Shown here one piece after another: positions 41,988-51,596 of a stretch of 64,000 bases of DNA; positions within the stretch are counted from its first letter, which is position 1, and each line of letters starts with the position of its first letter. The DNA lies in the NCBI RefSeq assembly GCF_001317345.1, contig NZ_JXCG01000007.1:1-64000 (forward strand), written 5' to 3'. Source of the DNA: Thermococcus sp. EP1 (GTDB taxonomy: Archaea; Methanobacteriota_B; Thermococci; Thermococcales; Thermococcaceae). Both the position numbers and the translations under genes were made by a program. The notes under the pieces are model-generated. The model worked only from the letters and a program-made list of their open reading frames with translations, had not been told where the DNA came from and searched no databases.

Positions 41988-42605
41988 TTATTCGTCTGTA
42001 GGTTTTGTGGCAATTATAAGCCTCACAATATCAAAGAATAAATTCTCGACCTTCTCTATCTTAAAACCTGCTTTTTCAATATTTTTTTGAGTTTCCCTGA
42101 GCATTGAAGTGCCAAGAAGTGTTTTGATGAAAGGTTCCATGAGGTAGAGGGGGATATTTAAAAGTCTCGAATTGCTTTTCATATGTTCCAAAAATATGGC
42201 AGTTCCTCCGGGTTTCAGGACCCTATATGCTTCTTTCAGTCCTTTAATTGGGTCAGGAACTGTACAAAAAACAAAGGTGCTTACAACAGTATCAAAGGTA
42301 TTGTCATCGAATTCCATATTTTGAGCGTCCATGTAGAGCAACTTAACATTCTCTAATCCAAGTTCTTTCTTTCTTTTTTCAGCTTTTTCAAGCATTCCTC
42401 GACTGAAATCTATACCTATTACTTCAACCCCTTCTGGATAATATGGAAGGTTTTTTCCAGTTCCAATACCAATCTCAAGAACTTTGCCTTTAGCTAAGCT
42501 TAAAGCTTTCTTTCTATATTTCGAAAATGCTCTCATTTCCATAGGACTCTCAAAAAGATCGTAAATTTTTGAAAACCGATCATATTTTTTTGCTGGAGTA
42601 TTCAT
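41988..42605 (-). CDS. UbiE/COQ5-like SAM-dependent methyltransferase
   Basis: A 205-aa methyltransferase with motif I VLEIGIGTGKNLPYYP, motif II GIDFSRGMLEKAEKR, motif IV DTVVSTFVFCTV and post-motif RVLKPGGTAIFLEHM. The ending is typical of UbiE-like enzymes. Methyl acceptor unknown. Start taken at ATG 42605; a GTG three codons earlier is possible, and neither has a good SD. Single gene between the cbs operon and the copper cluster. Confidence 0.78.
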   Translation of the reverse strand: MNTPAKKYDRFSKIYDLFESPMEMRAFSKYRKKALSLAKGKVLEIGIGTGKNLPYYPEGVEVIGIDFSRGMLEKAEKRKKELGLENVKLLYMDAQNMEFDDNTFDTVVSTFVFCTVPDPIKGLKEAYRVLKPGGTAIFLEHMKSNSRLLNIPLYLMEPFIKTLLGTSMLRETQKNIEKAGFKIEKVENLFFDIVRLIIATKPTDE

Positions 42606-42759
42606 TTTCTTCACAGTTTGTATTTCTGCAAACTTTCAATTAAGTTTATTCCTTCGATTTGGTAAACTTTGCCATCGTTAATTCTCATAATGCAAATAAT
42701 AAGCCTATTATCCATCGCCATCTTATCTGAGTGTGAAGATATAAAAAGGTGATGTAGAA

Positions 42760-43095
42760 ATGGAATGGAAGTCAGTATTAATCGGGTTTATAATTGGAGC
42801 GCTCATAGCACTTCCTTATGGTTTAGCTCATTCAGGAGCATTTGATGGAGATGAGAGGGACAGTTTTTGGAATGAATTTGGACCAATGATAGGCCCTATG
42901 CATGGTGGAATGATGGGACACGGCATGATGGATGAACATGAGGAGATGGAGGAATACATGGAGACAGGCAACTTTGCTGAAATGCACGAGGAAATGGAAG
43001 AAGAGATGGAGGAGTACATGAGTGAAGACTGGAAAGAGATGCATGAATACTGTGAAAGGTTTATGGGTATAGAGGAAGATTCAGAAGATGAGTGA
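42760..43095 (+). CDS. Exported or anchored Met/His/Glu-rich protein (possible copper binder)
   Basis: A 111-aa protein. One N-terminal hydrophobic helix (residues 4-25, IGFIIGALIALPYGLA) anchors or exports it. The rest is Met/His-rich (MIGPMHGGMMGHGMMDEHEE) and then an acidic Met-rich helix (EMHEEMEEEMEEYM). Methionine and histidine clusters of this kind bind Cu(I). GGTGAT before ATG. It opens a run of small genes leading to copR-copA, supporting a copper role; no family assigned. Confidence 0.65.
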   Translation: MEWKSVLIGFIIGALIALPYGLAHSGAFDGDERDSFWNEFGPMIGPMHGGMMGHGMMDEHEEMEEYMETGNFAEMHEEMEEEMEEYMSEDWKEMHEYCERFMGIEEDSEDE

Positions 43096-43142
43096 ATTGA
43101 TTAGCATTTTTATTTTTGTAACCTTTTTTAGGAGGAAAGATC

Positions 43143-43496
43143 ATGAGAAAGGCCCTTTTTGGGATTTTAATTTCAGCAATATTAATTCTATCTCTCTCAT
43201 ACTACAGTATAGTTTCTAAGGAGCAGGATATTTTTTCTGGATATGTGGTTGAAGGAAAACCCGTAGAGGTTCAAAATGCCATAGTTCTTGCTGACACTGA
43301 TTGTATACCTGATAAAGATTATACGACTCTTACGTGCACTGCGATAATTGATATTGGGAGAGAAATTCTGAAAGTACGTTACACCCACCCTATTGATGTA
43401 CCATGCCTCTCAAGAGGGGATAAGGTTAATATATCTATAGAGGGGGATTCAACACTAAGGCTCATACGTGTAGGTAAACCCTCAATGGAGCACTAA
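43143..43496 (+). CDS. Small exported protein with three cysteines, unknown function
   Basis: A 117-aa protein. Residues 1-25 form a signal/anchor helix (ALFGILISAILILSLS). The outer domain is beta-rich, like a small OB or beta-barrel: YVVEGKPVEVQNAIVLADTDC, LTCTAIIDIG, VPCLSRGDKVNISI. Three Cys could form a disulfide or metal site. AGGAGG before ATG. It lies between the Met/His-rich gene and the CcdA-like gene and is probably co-transcribed with them. Confidence 0.6.
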   Translation: MRKALFGILISAILILSLSYYSIVSKEQDIFSGYVVEGKPVEVQNAIVLADTDCIPDKDYTTLTCTAIIDIGREILKVRYTHPIDVPCLSRGDKVNISIEGDSTLRLIRVGKPSMEH

Positions 43497-43540
43497 ATTA
43501 CCCACTAATCTAAAATTACTCTTTAAGGAGTGTGGAAAAA

Positions 43541-44284
43541 ATGAAAAATAGAGCTATTTTAATATTGTTTAGTATATTGGGTATGGGAAAAGGTGCTCTA
43601 GCAGAGACTGTTAATGAGTTTACCAGCCTAACAACCTTTTCAGTAATAGCACTTGGGATTCTAAATGCATTTAGGCCTTCTGTTTTCTTGATGATAGTAT
43701 TTCTCCTATCAATGATAGCTCTACTGGATGAAAATAAAATACTTAAAGTGGGCCTTTCCTTTACTGCAGGTGCCTTTCTAGGTTATACCATAATAGCTTC
43801 TGCTTTGATGAATCTTCACGGAAAATTCCTGTTTTTAAGGTATTTTGTAGTAGCTTTTGGAATTATAGTGGGAATTTATAAAATACTTTCTTCACTTGGA
43901 TATGTGAAAATCTCTCCTAACAATCCTTTGAGAGAAAAAAGTAATAGGATACTAGAAAAAGCGACTTCGCCGTCTAGTGCTTTTTTAGTAGGAGGTCTCA
44001 TGTCTTTCTTCTCACTTTCATGTGTTCTTCCTTCATACCTCTTAGTGACTTCTCTCCTTTCGGATGGATTTTCATTAGGTGTTAGAGTGGCTCTTTTGGC
44101 TATATTTGTTGGAATATCGGTTTTTCCTCTGGTCTTGGTCACTCTAGGATTTCATTACGGCAATAAGTATACAAAACTTGGAGTGGCAGTCGACAAACTC
44201 TCAAAAATGAGTGGAAGAGGGGACCTAGCTATGGGTGTGATCTTGGTGACTGTGAGTATTCTTTACCTTTTGTTCCTTGGATAG
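43541..44284 (+). CDS. CcdA/DsbD-like membrane protein missing one redox cysteine
   Basis: A 247-aa membrane protein with a signal-like start and about six further helices in the CcdA arrangement. In helix 1 the usual PCV motif reads FRPSVFLM, so the first redox Cys is Ser. The second site keeps its Cys (SLSCVLPSYLLV). It therefore cannot shuttle a disulfide in the normal way and may bind metal or act as an assembly factor, like some copper-linked LysE/CcdA-type proteins. AAGGAG before ATG at 43541. Its 3' end overlaps the convergent copR by 60 bp. Confidence 0.68.
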   Translation: MKNRAILILFSILGMGKGALAETVNEFTSLTTFSVIALGILNAFRPSVFLMIVFLLSMIALLDENKILKVGLSFTAGAFLGYTIIASALMNLHGKFLFLRYFVVAFGIIVGIYKILSSLGYVKISPNNPLREKSNRILEKATSPSSAFLVGGLMSFFSLSCVLPSYLLVTSLLSDGFSLGVRVALLAIFVGISVFPLVLVTLGFHYGNKYTKLGVAVDKLSKMSGRGDLAMGVILVTVSILYLLFLG

Positions 44285-44845
44285 TCTAACCTTCTCTAAA
44301 TTCTCTCTCGCTTTTTTAAACTCTCTAAAACAGGTTTCGCAGCAGAAGAAATACACTTTGTTGCGATACTTATATACTATAGGTTCCTCGACAATGTCCT
44401 TTCCACAATAATCACATTTAAATGGGACTCTTATCTTTATTGGTCTCTCTCGCTCTCTCATCTCTAGTACTGGCATTATCTCAATTACTTCAAACCCAGC
44501 CTTCTCAACAACTTGTCTAAGCTGCTCCATGTTTTCTACTGCAATCTTTATAATATACTTTTTACTTGTAAACTTATTAATCTCGATGATCTCATCAAAT
44601 TCTTCAAGTTTTTCGGGAGTGTCGGTTTTGATGATCATTATTACTATATTCTCAGCTCTCTCAAGTTCTGGGGAAATTTTTATTGTATATCCTCTGATTA
44701 TTCTCTCTTTTTCTAATTTTTCTATTCTTGCTCTTACAGTAGGTCTGCTTACTCCTAAAATCTCTGCTAATTCAGAGATGCTAAGCCTTGAGTTGTCTCT
44801 CAGTAGATATATGAGTTTTAAGTCAATTTCATCAAGCTTTACCAT
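44225..44845 (-). CDS. copR: CopR-type copper regulator (Lrp/AsnC HTH plus TRASH domain)
   Basis: A 206-aa regulator. Residues 1-55 form an Lrp/AsnC HTH (LDEIDLKLIYLLRDNSRLS, VSRPTVRARIEKL), followed by an Lrp-like ligand domain, then a TRASH metal-binding domain with CDYCG and FFCCETCFREF, and a His tail (THSHQDHTHS). This arrangement matches CopR characterised in Thermococcales. It is divergent from copA with a 132-bp shared promoter region carrying candidate operators. Its last 60 bp overlap the convergent CcdA-like gene. Confidence 0.88.
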   Translation of the reverse strand: MVKLDEIDLKLIYLLRDNSRLSISELAEILGVSRPTVRARIEKLEKERIIRGYTIKISPELERAENIVIMIIKTDTPEKLEEFDEIIEINKFTSKKYIIKIAVENMEQLRQVVEKAGFEVIEIMPVLEMRERERPIKIRVPFKCDYCGKDIVEEPIVYKYRNKVYFFCCETCFREFKKARENLEKVRLSKEQKVKNTHSHQDHTHS

Positions 44846-44906
44846 TTAGACCCTCCTACAGGTATTCACATTTATCATGGTTATCAAACTATAAAAATTT
44901 TCCTAT

Positions 44907-44934
44907 GTTATTTTACATTTTGTTAAGAAATAAC
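44907..44934. promoter_or_regulatory. Candidate CopR operator between copR and copA
   Basis: Nested symmetry: GTTATTT (44907-44913) and AAATAAC (44928-44934) flank an inner imperfect palindrome TTTACA-TTT-TGTTAA (44912-44926). TTTTACATTTTGTTAA is nearly the same as 37715-37730. A TATATAAC box for copA follows near 44957. Confidence 0.5.
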
Positions 44935-44977
44935 TTCAATAATTCTTCTAATAGACTATATAACAGAGGTGAATCTC

Positions 44978-47383
44978 ATGGACGTGAATATTAAAATTAC
45001 TGGAATGAGTTGCGCTTCCTGTGCTAAAACTATAGAGGTAGCTCTTAGAGAATTAGAGGGTATAAAGGATGTTAAAGTAAACTTAGCGACAGAAAGTGCA
45101 TACGTTAAATTCGACGAATCTATGGTTAATATAACTCAAATCATTAGAGCAATAGAGAGTGTTGGCTATGGTGTCGTTAGAGAAAAGAGGGATGCAATAA
45201 TTAAAATCGGCGGCATGACCTGTGCATCATGTGTAAAAACGATAGAAGTTGCCCTAAAAGAGTTACCGGGAGTACTGGACGTTAAAGTAAACCTTGCCAC
45301 TGAGAAGGCAACTGTCAGTTATGATCCAACATTAGTGGATATGGAAGATATTCAAAAGACCATAGAAGAGTTTGGTTATCAATTTTTGGGCGTTGAAGGG
45401 GAAGAGAGTGTGGATATTGAAAAAGAAGCAAGAGAAAGACATCTAAAAGATATGAAGAAAAAACTTATTGTTGCTTGGACATTCGGTGGAATTATAACTC
45501 TAATGACTTATAGATGGCTTTTGGGCTTTGACTTTGAGATTCCCTACATGCTCTGGATACAGTTTGCCTTAGCGACGCCAGTCATAGCGTATTCAGGAAA
45601 AGAAATGTTCTTAAAAGCCGTTAGGTCTTTGAGACATAAGACACTCAACATGGATGTGATGTACTCAATGGGTGTAGGCTCAGCATACATTGCTAGCGTG
45701 CTTGCAACAGTTGGTATTTTGCCCACGGAATACAACTTCTATGAAGCGAGCGTGCTCTTATTGGCATTCTTGCTTTTGGGTAGATATCTGGAACACGTAG
45801 CAAAAGGCAGAACTAGTGAGGCAATTAAGAAGCTTATGGGTCTGCAGGCCAAGAAAGCAACTGTAATCAGGGATGGAAAGGAAATTGAGATACCTGTAAG
45901 TCAAGTTAAAGTTGGAGATATTGTGATTGTCAAGCCTGGAGAGAAAATACCGGTTGATGGTATAGTCCTTGAAGGGGAAAGCTATGTTGACGAGTCAATG
46001 ATTACAGGAGAGCCGATTCCAAACTTAAAGAGGAAAGGCGATGAGGTAATCGGCGGAACCATAAACAAGAACTCCGTTTTAAAGATTGAGGCAAAAAGAG
46101 TTGGAGGAGACACGGTTTTAGCTCAAATAATTAAACTCGTTGAGGAAGCTCAGAACACTAGACCACCAATACAAAGGATAGCTGATAGGATAGTGACTTA
46201 CTTTATTCCTGTAGTATTGACAATAGGCTTAATCTCCTTTGCATATTGGGGATTCATAGCAAAGCAACCCCTCATCTTTGCATTCACCACGCTGATCAGC
46301 GTCTTAGTGATAGCATGCCCATGTGCCTTTGGACTAGCAACACCTACTGCTCTAACTGTGGGAATGGGTAAAGGGGCTGAGATGGGAATTTTAATTAAAA
46401 ACGGTGAAGTGCTTGAAATAGCTAGAAAGGCCACAGTAGTGCTCTTTGACAAGACGGGAACCCTAACTAAAGGAAAGCCAGAGGTTACGGATGTAGTGAC
46501 TTTTGGCATAGACGAGAAGGAGCTTTTAGAATTGGTGGCATCTGCCGAAAAGCGCTCAGAGCACCCCTTGGGAGAAGCAATAGTTAGAAAAGCCCAAGAG
46601 CTTGGCTTGGAGTTGGAAGAGCCTGAGCAGTTTGAGGCAATCACTGGAAAAGGTGTTAAGGCTAAGGTGCGTGGAAGGGAAGTCCTAGCGGGGAATAGAA
46701 AGCTGTTAAGAGAGAACGGGTATTCAATAGAACGCATTGAAAAGACGCTTCACAAGCTCGAAGATGAGGCGAAAACGGCTATAATAATAGCTATAGATGG
46801 CGAGATAGTCGGCGTCATCGGAATTGCGGACACAATAAAGGAGCATGCAAAGGAAGCTATTGAGGAACTGCACAAAATGGGTAAGAAAGTAGGCATGATT
46901 ACTGGGGACAATAAGAGGACTGCGAATGCAATAGCAAAGCAATTAGGAGTTGACTATGTCCTAGCTGAAGTCCTGCCTCAAGATAAGGCCAATGAGGTTA
47001 GAAAGCTCCAAGAAAAGGGAGAAGTGGTCATCTTCGTTGGAGATGGAATTAATGATGCCCCTGCTTTAGCTCAAGCGGACATAGGTATAGCAGTAAGTTC
47101 AGGAACTGATATAGCAATGGAAAGTGGTGAGATAGTCCTTATGAAAAATGACATAAGGGATGTCGTCAAGGCAATAAAGCTTAGTCAAAAAACCCTTTCA
47201 AAGATCAAGCAGAATTTCTTCTGGGCAATGATATACAACTTAATCCTAATTCCAATAGCTGCAGGACTGGGTTATATCTTACTTGGAATCCAGTTCCAGC
47301 CAGAGTGGGCTGCAGGTGCAATGTCATTAAGTAGTGTGAGCGTTGTGAGTAACTCCCTCTTATTAAAGAGGACTAGGATTTGA
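44978..47383 (+). CDS. copA: P1B-1 type Cu+ exporting ATPase CopA
   Basis: An 801-aa pump with two N-terminal HMA domains (GMSCASC near residue 9 and GMTCASC near 81). The membrane part has the CPC motif [13 protein letters not shown] in TM6, TGEP, phosphorylation Asp491 in [17 protein letters not shown] and [14 protein letters not shown]. The terminal helices carry the Cu(I) N/Y and M/S pattern ([26 protein letters not shown]). ATG at 44978 with GAGGTGA upstream. Likely controlled by CopR. Confidence 0.95.
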   Translation: MDVNIKITGMSCASCAKTIEVALRELEGIKDVKVNLATESAYVKFDESMVNITQIIRAIESVGYGVVREKRDAIIKIGGMTCASCVKTIEVALKELPGVLDVKVNLATEKATVSYDPTLVDMEDIQKTIEEFGYQFLGVEGEESVDIEKEARERHLKDMKKKLIVAWTFGGIITLMTYRWLLGFDFEIPYMLWIQFALATPVIAYSGKEMFLKAVRSLRHKTLNMDVMYSMGVGSAYIASVLATVGILPTEYNFYEASVLLLAFLLLGRYLEHVAKGRTSEAIKKLMGLQAKKATVIRDGKEIEIPVSQVKVGDIVIVKPGEKIPVDGIVLEGESYVDESMITGEPIPNLKRKGDEVIGGTINKNSVLKIEAKRVGGDTVLAQIIKLVEEAQNTRPPIQRIADRIVTYFIPVVLTIGLISFAYWGFIAKQPLIFAFTTLISVLVIACPCAFGLATPTALTVGMGKGAEMGILIKNGEVLEIARKATVVLFDKTGTLTKGKPEVTDVVTFGIDEKELLELVASAEKRSEHPLGEAIVRKAQELGLELEEPEQFEAITGKGVKAKVRGREVLAGNRKLLRENGYSIERIEKTLHKLEDEAKTAIIIAIDGEIVGVIGIADTIKEHAKEAIEELHKMGKKVGMITGDNKRTANAIAKQLGVDYVLAEVLPQDKANEVRKLQEKGEVVIFVGDGINDAPALAQADIGIAVSSGTDIAMESGEIVLMKNDIRDVVKAIKLSQKTLSKIKQNFFWAMIYNLILIPIAAGLGYILLGIQFQPEWAAGAMSLSSVSVVSNSLLLKRTRI

Positions 47384-47394
47384 GGTGGTTAAGA

Positions 47395-47706
47395 ATGATT
47401 AAAGAATTTGATGGAGATTTTGAAGTGATCAAGAGGGCTAAACATGCCCTCCTTTGGTTTTCTTCTCCCGGCTGCCCTCCATGCAAGATGATTGAACCAT
47501 TTATGCATGAGCTTAGTGAGAGGTATAAGGAAGTGGAATTTTGGGAAGTCGATATAGAAAAATATCCCAGAGTGGCTCAGACTTTTGAGATATTAAATGT
47601 TCCAACGTTGGTTTATCTAAAGAAAGGTGGAGAAGTCGACAGGCAAAACTTAGTGAGGAGAAAAGAGGAAGTAGAAGAAAGACTAAAAAAGCTACTCAAA
47701 GTTTAA
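47395..47706 (+). CDS. Thioredoxin-like protein (CPPC)
   Basis: A 103-aa thioredoxin-fold protein: LLWFSSPGCPPCKMIEPF (CPPC active site near residue 31) and the cis-Pro loop LNVPTLVYLK. No signal peptide, so cytosolic. GAGGTGG before ATG, 11 bp after copA, so probably co-transcribed; it may keep copper-binding cysteines reduced. Confidence 0.88.
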   Translation: MIKEFDGDFEVIKRAKHALLWFSSPGCPPCKMIEPFMHELSERYKEVEFWEVDIEKYPRVAQTFEILNVPTLVYLKKGGEVDRQNLVRRKEEVEERLKKLLKV

Positions 47707-47774
47707 CTTCAAACGAGTTTGAACCTTTCGCCAAGCTTTTATATTTTTAAACGAATCTTAATTTGGTGAACATT

Positions 47775-48137
47775 ATGAGAAAGCCAATTGTCATTTTAAT
47801 TTTAATTTTCATTGCAGTTGCAGGTTTAGTGTATTTCCAGAATTCTTCTAGGGAAAATAGAGAAAGAATAATAAAACTTAAAGCTACCTTTCGAATGGGA
47901 GGGGCTATTTATAATGGTTATGAAATGCGAGAAGATACTCTTGTTTTTAAATTTGAAAGAAAAGGGGATTTCTTCACACAAGCCATAGAAACTAAGGAAG
48001 TCACCACTGAGGAGAAACTCTCCCCTAAGAGGGTTATTATGGAAGTTATAACTAATGGGGAAACTAAAACGTATGAGGCAAAATTCATTGATGAAAGTGA
48101 GGAAGTAGCACTTTATGAAGCTTCTGAATTGGAGTGA
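47775..48137 (+). CDS. Small anchored exported protein, unknown function
   Basis: A 120-aa protein. An N-terminal hydrophobic helix (residues 4-21, PIVILILIFIAVAGLVYF) is followed by a charged beta-rich domain of about 95 residues with no motif I know. ATG at 47775 follows GGTGA. Own promoter likely (TATATTTTTAAA near 47740-47752). Convergent with the membrane protein at 48168. Confidence 0.5.
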   Translation: MRKPIVILILIFIAVAGLVYFQNSSRENRERIIKLKATFRMGGAIYNGYEMREDTLVFKFERKGDFFTQAIETKEVTTEEKLSPKRVIMEVITNGETKTYEAKFIDESEEVALYEASELE

Positions 48138-48167
48138 GAACTTGCTCCTCTTATCCTTTTTTAACCC

Positions 48168-49079
48168 CTATTTCAACTCTAGGTATTTTTTGAGCAAAAT
48201 TAAGAATGTTCCAATACCAACAATGGACATACCAAAAATTCCATTGAATTCTAGTACTATGTCATAAAAAAGAAGAAATGGGCCTAGGATTCCCAGCACA
48301 AGCGCAAGTAGTTGTTTCGTGTTTAAATTCCTCATTTGGCCATATAAATGGACAGTGATTGCGGGGCCCAAAAGCAATGAGATTACAAAAGGAATTTTTG
48401 TATTTGGCATGATCAAATAGAGGATAAAAAGGGAAATAGTAAAGAATGTTCCATATAACATCGGGTGTCTTTGGACAAACTCCCCTTCTATGGATAAGTC
48501 TTTTCTTATTCTTTTTACCTCGAAAATCAAAAAAAGAGCAAGCAGAAAAGTTAGGAGATACTGAAACAATGGAGGAGAATAAGGGTTTAGCAGGAAAAAT
48601 GTTATTATAAGAGCAGATATAAAAGCTATAAGCGTTATTTTCAATCCTCTTTTTGCTAACAAAGATTTTTCTTTAAACTCTGGATAGAAAATTTCGAGTA
48701 AGAGGATTGGGATGGAAATGCTGAAGACTGCATGAAAAATGGAGAGCCAAACTGCCCATACCATATTCGTCTCGAAGATCCTACCATAGGTTGCCAAAAC
48801 TCCTAAATCCATCCAGTTTGGGTCAAAAAACGATTTAACGGCCAAGCCTTCTTCTATGATGCCATATGTAATTCCAAGGAGCATAAGTCGGAGATAACCT
48901 CTGCCCCATCGTATCCATGCTTCTCTAATTAAAAGAACACCCCCTCCATAAAAGGCCCATAAAAAGAGGAAACTGAATGGATTTATAATTTCCAGAGGGG
49001 GAGTTGATCCACTCATTACTTCTCCAAAGAAAGGGGATAATAGTGAGAGGAGTAGTGCAAGCTTGATTTTCTTCTCCAT
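48168..49079 (-). CDS. Multi-pass membrane protein, unknown function
   Basis: A 303-aa protein with eight to ten TM helices. A conserved-looking block GITYGIIEEGLAVKSFFDPNW lies after helix 2; the two Glu plus Asp/Asn recall membrane-embedded hydrolase motifs but no family is certain. No SD; a TATA box (minus strand, TATAAATAT about 49102-49110) lies ~25 bp upstream, so it is near-leaderless. It shares a 64-bp divergent promoter region with the lipoprotein gene at 49144. Confidence 0.6.
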   Translation of the reverse strand: MEKKIKLALLLSLLSPFFGEVMSGSTPPLEIINPFSFLFLWAFYGGGVLLIREAWIRWGRGYLRLMLLGITYGIIEEGLAVKSFFDPNWMDLGVLATYGRIFETNMVWAVWLSIFHAVFSISIPILLLEIFYPEFKEKSLLAKRGLKITLIAFISALIITFFLLNPYSPPLFQYLLTFLLALFLIFEVKRIRKDLSIEGEFVQRHPMLYGTFFTISLFILYLIMPNTKIPFVISLLLGPAITVHLYGQMRNLNTKQLLALVLGILGPFLLFYDIVLEFNGIFGMSIVGIGTFLILLKKYLELK

Positions 49080-49143
49080 ATATTAAAAGTGACAACAAAG
49101 ATATTTATAGGTACTGTTTATAAAATAATGATCAGGTGAGTAT

Positions 49144-51060
49144 ATGGGGAAAGCTTTGTCCTTTATTATAATAAGTATCATAGTTTTAATACTCGTTTCT
49201 GGTTGTGTTAATAAAACTTTACCTGCAGAACAAACGATAATCCCGTTAGACTCTCCAGAACTTCCTGAGAGAGGATTTTTCATGGGAGTTCTCCCAACTC
49301 CTGCAGAAGGACAAACTTTTGAGGAAGCATACTCACAGGCAGCTGAATATGTCGAGTTTTCCCCTGTGTGGGGGAGGCCAACTCCATTTTATTCCCTTGC
49401 AAGTGAGCTCTCTGGAGACTGGGGGCAAACGTTTGTGGAGGGCTACATAAGAAAAAACGGCATGTTCCCAATTATCCATGTTTCATTTATAGGGCCAAAC
49501 ATAACGCTCATAACACCCCCAAATATGAAAAATGCAACTCTAAGCGACCCCAAGTGGAGAGAGGCATATAAAAAGGCAGTCCTTGATGTAGTAAAAATCT
49601 CAAGGCCTCTTTATCTCTCTTTAGGTAATGAAGTTAATAGATGGTACGAAAAATATGGGGTCAAAGAGGGAGATCCTAATGGCTTTCAGCACTATGTTAG
49701 CCTTTATGAGGAGATATACGATGCCGTAAAAGAGCTATCACCTGAGACCAAAGTTTTCTGCACATTTGCTCGAGAGATTGTATCTGAAAATAGAGAAGCG
49801 AATCTTGAAGTTCTTTCACTTTTTAATCCAGATAAGATGGATCTTCTCGTCTTTACGAGCTATCCTTATGCTGTCAGGGGCATAAACCGGCCCTGTGATA
49901 TCCCAGATGACTACTACTCCCGCGCACTCAAATATATGCCGGGAAAACCATTTGGTTTGATTGAGATTGGATGGCCATCAATTGAGGCATTTGGAGGTGA
50001 ACAGGGGCAAGCTGATTTTATACTCGAGGTAACAGGTCGTCTTACCGAAGAGCAGGGGATCAATTTGCACCTGCTTGGTTGGGCATGGCTCCATGATTTG
50101 AATGAAAATGACCATCTTGGTCTTATAACCAAAGATGGTAGAGAAAAACTAGCTTATAATGTTTGGGCGAGCATATCACGGCTAGGAAAGAGGGCGATGC
50201 CGACAATTCGAGAAGATACTATCCCTAAAAATGCCATTAAAATAATGCCAGAAATGGATGTATTCCCACCCATTCTCCATTCTGACGAGTGGAGCAAACC
50301 TGTGCCTTTAGAGGGACCAATAAACACAGCCGGAGCAGAGGATTCTCCATTTGTGACACCAGATGGAAAGAATCTCTACTTTTTCTTCACTCCGGATGTC
50401 AATGTACCTCCGCAAAAACAGCTCATTGACGGTGTTACTGGCATATGGTGGTCAAAGAAAATCAATGGAAAATGGAGCAAACCCATGAGGATTGTATTGG
50501 GGAGCAGTGAATCCCTTGATGGAGCAGTTTTTATTTTAAACGACACCATGTGGTTCGCCTCTGTTAGGCGCGGAAATTATGGAGAAGTTGACATATATAC
50601 AGCAAAATTTAGAAATGGAAGATGGACGGATGTTAAGAATGCAGGAGAGCTTTTGAATGCCGTCTATGATGTGGGGGAGCTGTGTACCAGTCCAGACGGG
50701 AAGACGATGTATTATGGATGTGGTGGGGACATATGCATGATGGATTATGTAAACGGATCATGGGTGAATCCGAGAAAGGTCCCGAATATAAATAGCGAAC
50801 TTAATGAGGATCAGCCTTTCATAACTCCAGATGGCAATGAATTATGGTTCACCGGGCAAAGTCGGCTTGGATATCCCGGCCCTGCAATATTTAGATCTTT
50901 GAAAACAAAAGATGGGTGGAGTGAGCCAGAGGAAATAGTTTCTAACTTTGCTGGGGAGCCGGTGCTGGATGCGCAGGGGAACTTATATTTTGTGCATCAT
51001 TATGTCACAAAAGATATGAAAATCATAGAAGCAGATATTTATGTGGCTTATAAAAAGTGA
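49144..51060 (+). CDS. Lipoprotein: GH-A-like glycoside hydrolase barrel fused to a beta-propeller
   Basis: A 638-aa exported lipoprotein with lipobox LVSGC (Cys21). Residues about 40-345 look like a clan GH-A (beta/alpha)8 barrel: acid/base candidate Glu163 in LSLGNEVN at the end of strand 4 and nucleophile candidate Glu274 in GLIEIGWPS at strand 7, 111 residues apart as in GH-A enzymes. From about 370 on, WD40/PD40-like propeller repeats appear (TPDGKNLYFFF, SPDGKTMYYGCGG, TPDGNELWFTG). Substrate unknown; the propeller may bind polysaccharide. GGTGAG site before ATG. Confidence 0.75.
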   Translation: MGKALSFIIISIIVLILVSGCVNKTLPAEQTIIPLDSPELPERGFFMGVLPTPAEGQTFEEAYSQAAEYVEFSPVWGRPTPFYSLASELSGDWGQTFVEGYIRKNGMFPIIHVSFIGPNITLITPPNMKNATLSDPKWREAYKKAVLDVVKISRPLYLSLGNEVNRWYEKYGVKEGDPNGFQHYVSLYEEIYDAVKELSPETKVFCTFAREIVSENREANLEVLSLFNPDKMDLLVFTSYPYAVRGINRPCDIPDDYYSRALKYMPGKPFGLIEIGWPSIEAFGGEQGQADFILEVTGRLTEEQGINLHLLGWAWLHDLNENDHLGLITKDGREKLAYNVWASISRLGKRAMPTIREDTIPKNAIKIMPEMDVFPPILHSDEWSKPVPLEGPINTAGAEDSPFVTPDGKNLYFFFTPDVNVPPQKQLIDGVTGIWWSKKINGKWSKPMRIVLGSSESLDGAVFILNDTMWFASVRRGNYGEVDIYTAKFRNGRWTDVKNAGELLNAVYDVGELCTSPDGKTMYYGCGGDICMMDYVNGSWVNPRKVPNINSELNEDQPFITPDGNELWFTGQSRLGYPGPAIFRSLKTKDGWSEPEEIVSNFAGEPVLDAQGNLYFVHHYVTKDMKIIEADIYVAYKK

Positions 51061-51152
51061 AACCCATTGAACTTTTCTTCCCCTGTATTTTTGTCCCAAT
51101 AGTACTATGAGGGCCTCTGTTTCAAAGTATGTTTATTTAGGTAGAGGGAAGG

Positions 51153-51554
51153 TTAGGAATGAGAACTGTGTTCATGGTGTCCTTCTCTCTTTTTGTCTTC
51201 TTCAATCTTCTTTTTCCAGTAAGGATCAATTTCAAGAACTTGGTGAATAAATGCCTCAACTATATCTTTGATTTTGCCATGGGCTCCAGTAATAACTTCA
51301 ATACCGAGGTTGTTGAAATATTCTATTGCTCTCCTTCCCATTCCATAAGCTAAAACTACTTTGCTGTCGTGCTCTTTGATGAAATTTGGCAAGTCTCCAG
51401 GTCCATGTTTATCAAAAGGCACCTCCACAACTTCAGTATTTTTAATTTTACCATTTTCAACATCAATAAAAACAAAGTATTTAGCTCTTCCAAAATGCGC
51501 ACTTACGTTGCTTTCTAGACCTTTGTCATCCTCAGCAGGTATTGCTATTCTCAT
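51153..51554 (-). CDS. NifX/NafY-type (dinitrogenase Fe-Mo cofactor) family protein with His-rich tail
   Basis: A 133-aa protein of the PF02579 type: MRIAIPAEDDKGLESNVSAHFGRAKYFVFIDVE (seen as start, N-terminal strand and HFGRA motif), VLAYGMGRRAIEYF and a loop TGAHGKIKDIVEAF. Such small proteins bind Fe-S, Fe-Mo or other metal clusters outside nitrogenase too. The C-terminus HHEHSSHS adds a His site. The start is the ATG with GGTGAT 4 nt upstream; a longer frame would cross the promoter palindrome. Confidence 0.82.
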   Translation of the reverse strand: MRIAIPAEDDKGLESNVSAHFGRAKYFVFIDVENGKIKNTEVVEVPFDKHGPGDLPNFIKEHDSKVVLAYGMGRRAIEYFNNLGIEVITGAHGKIKDIVEAFIHQVLEIDPYWKKKIEEDKKREGHHEHSSHS

Positions 51555-51596
51555 TTCCATCACCAAAATAATGAAAGAGGTTTCAAATATAAACTT

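Noticed and set aside
43541-44845. Treating the 60-bp overlap of the CcdA-like gene and copR as a frame error
   Set aside because: Both C-termini look complete (TRASH/His tail in one, final TM helix in the other); a convergent overlap is plausible.
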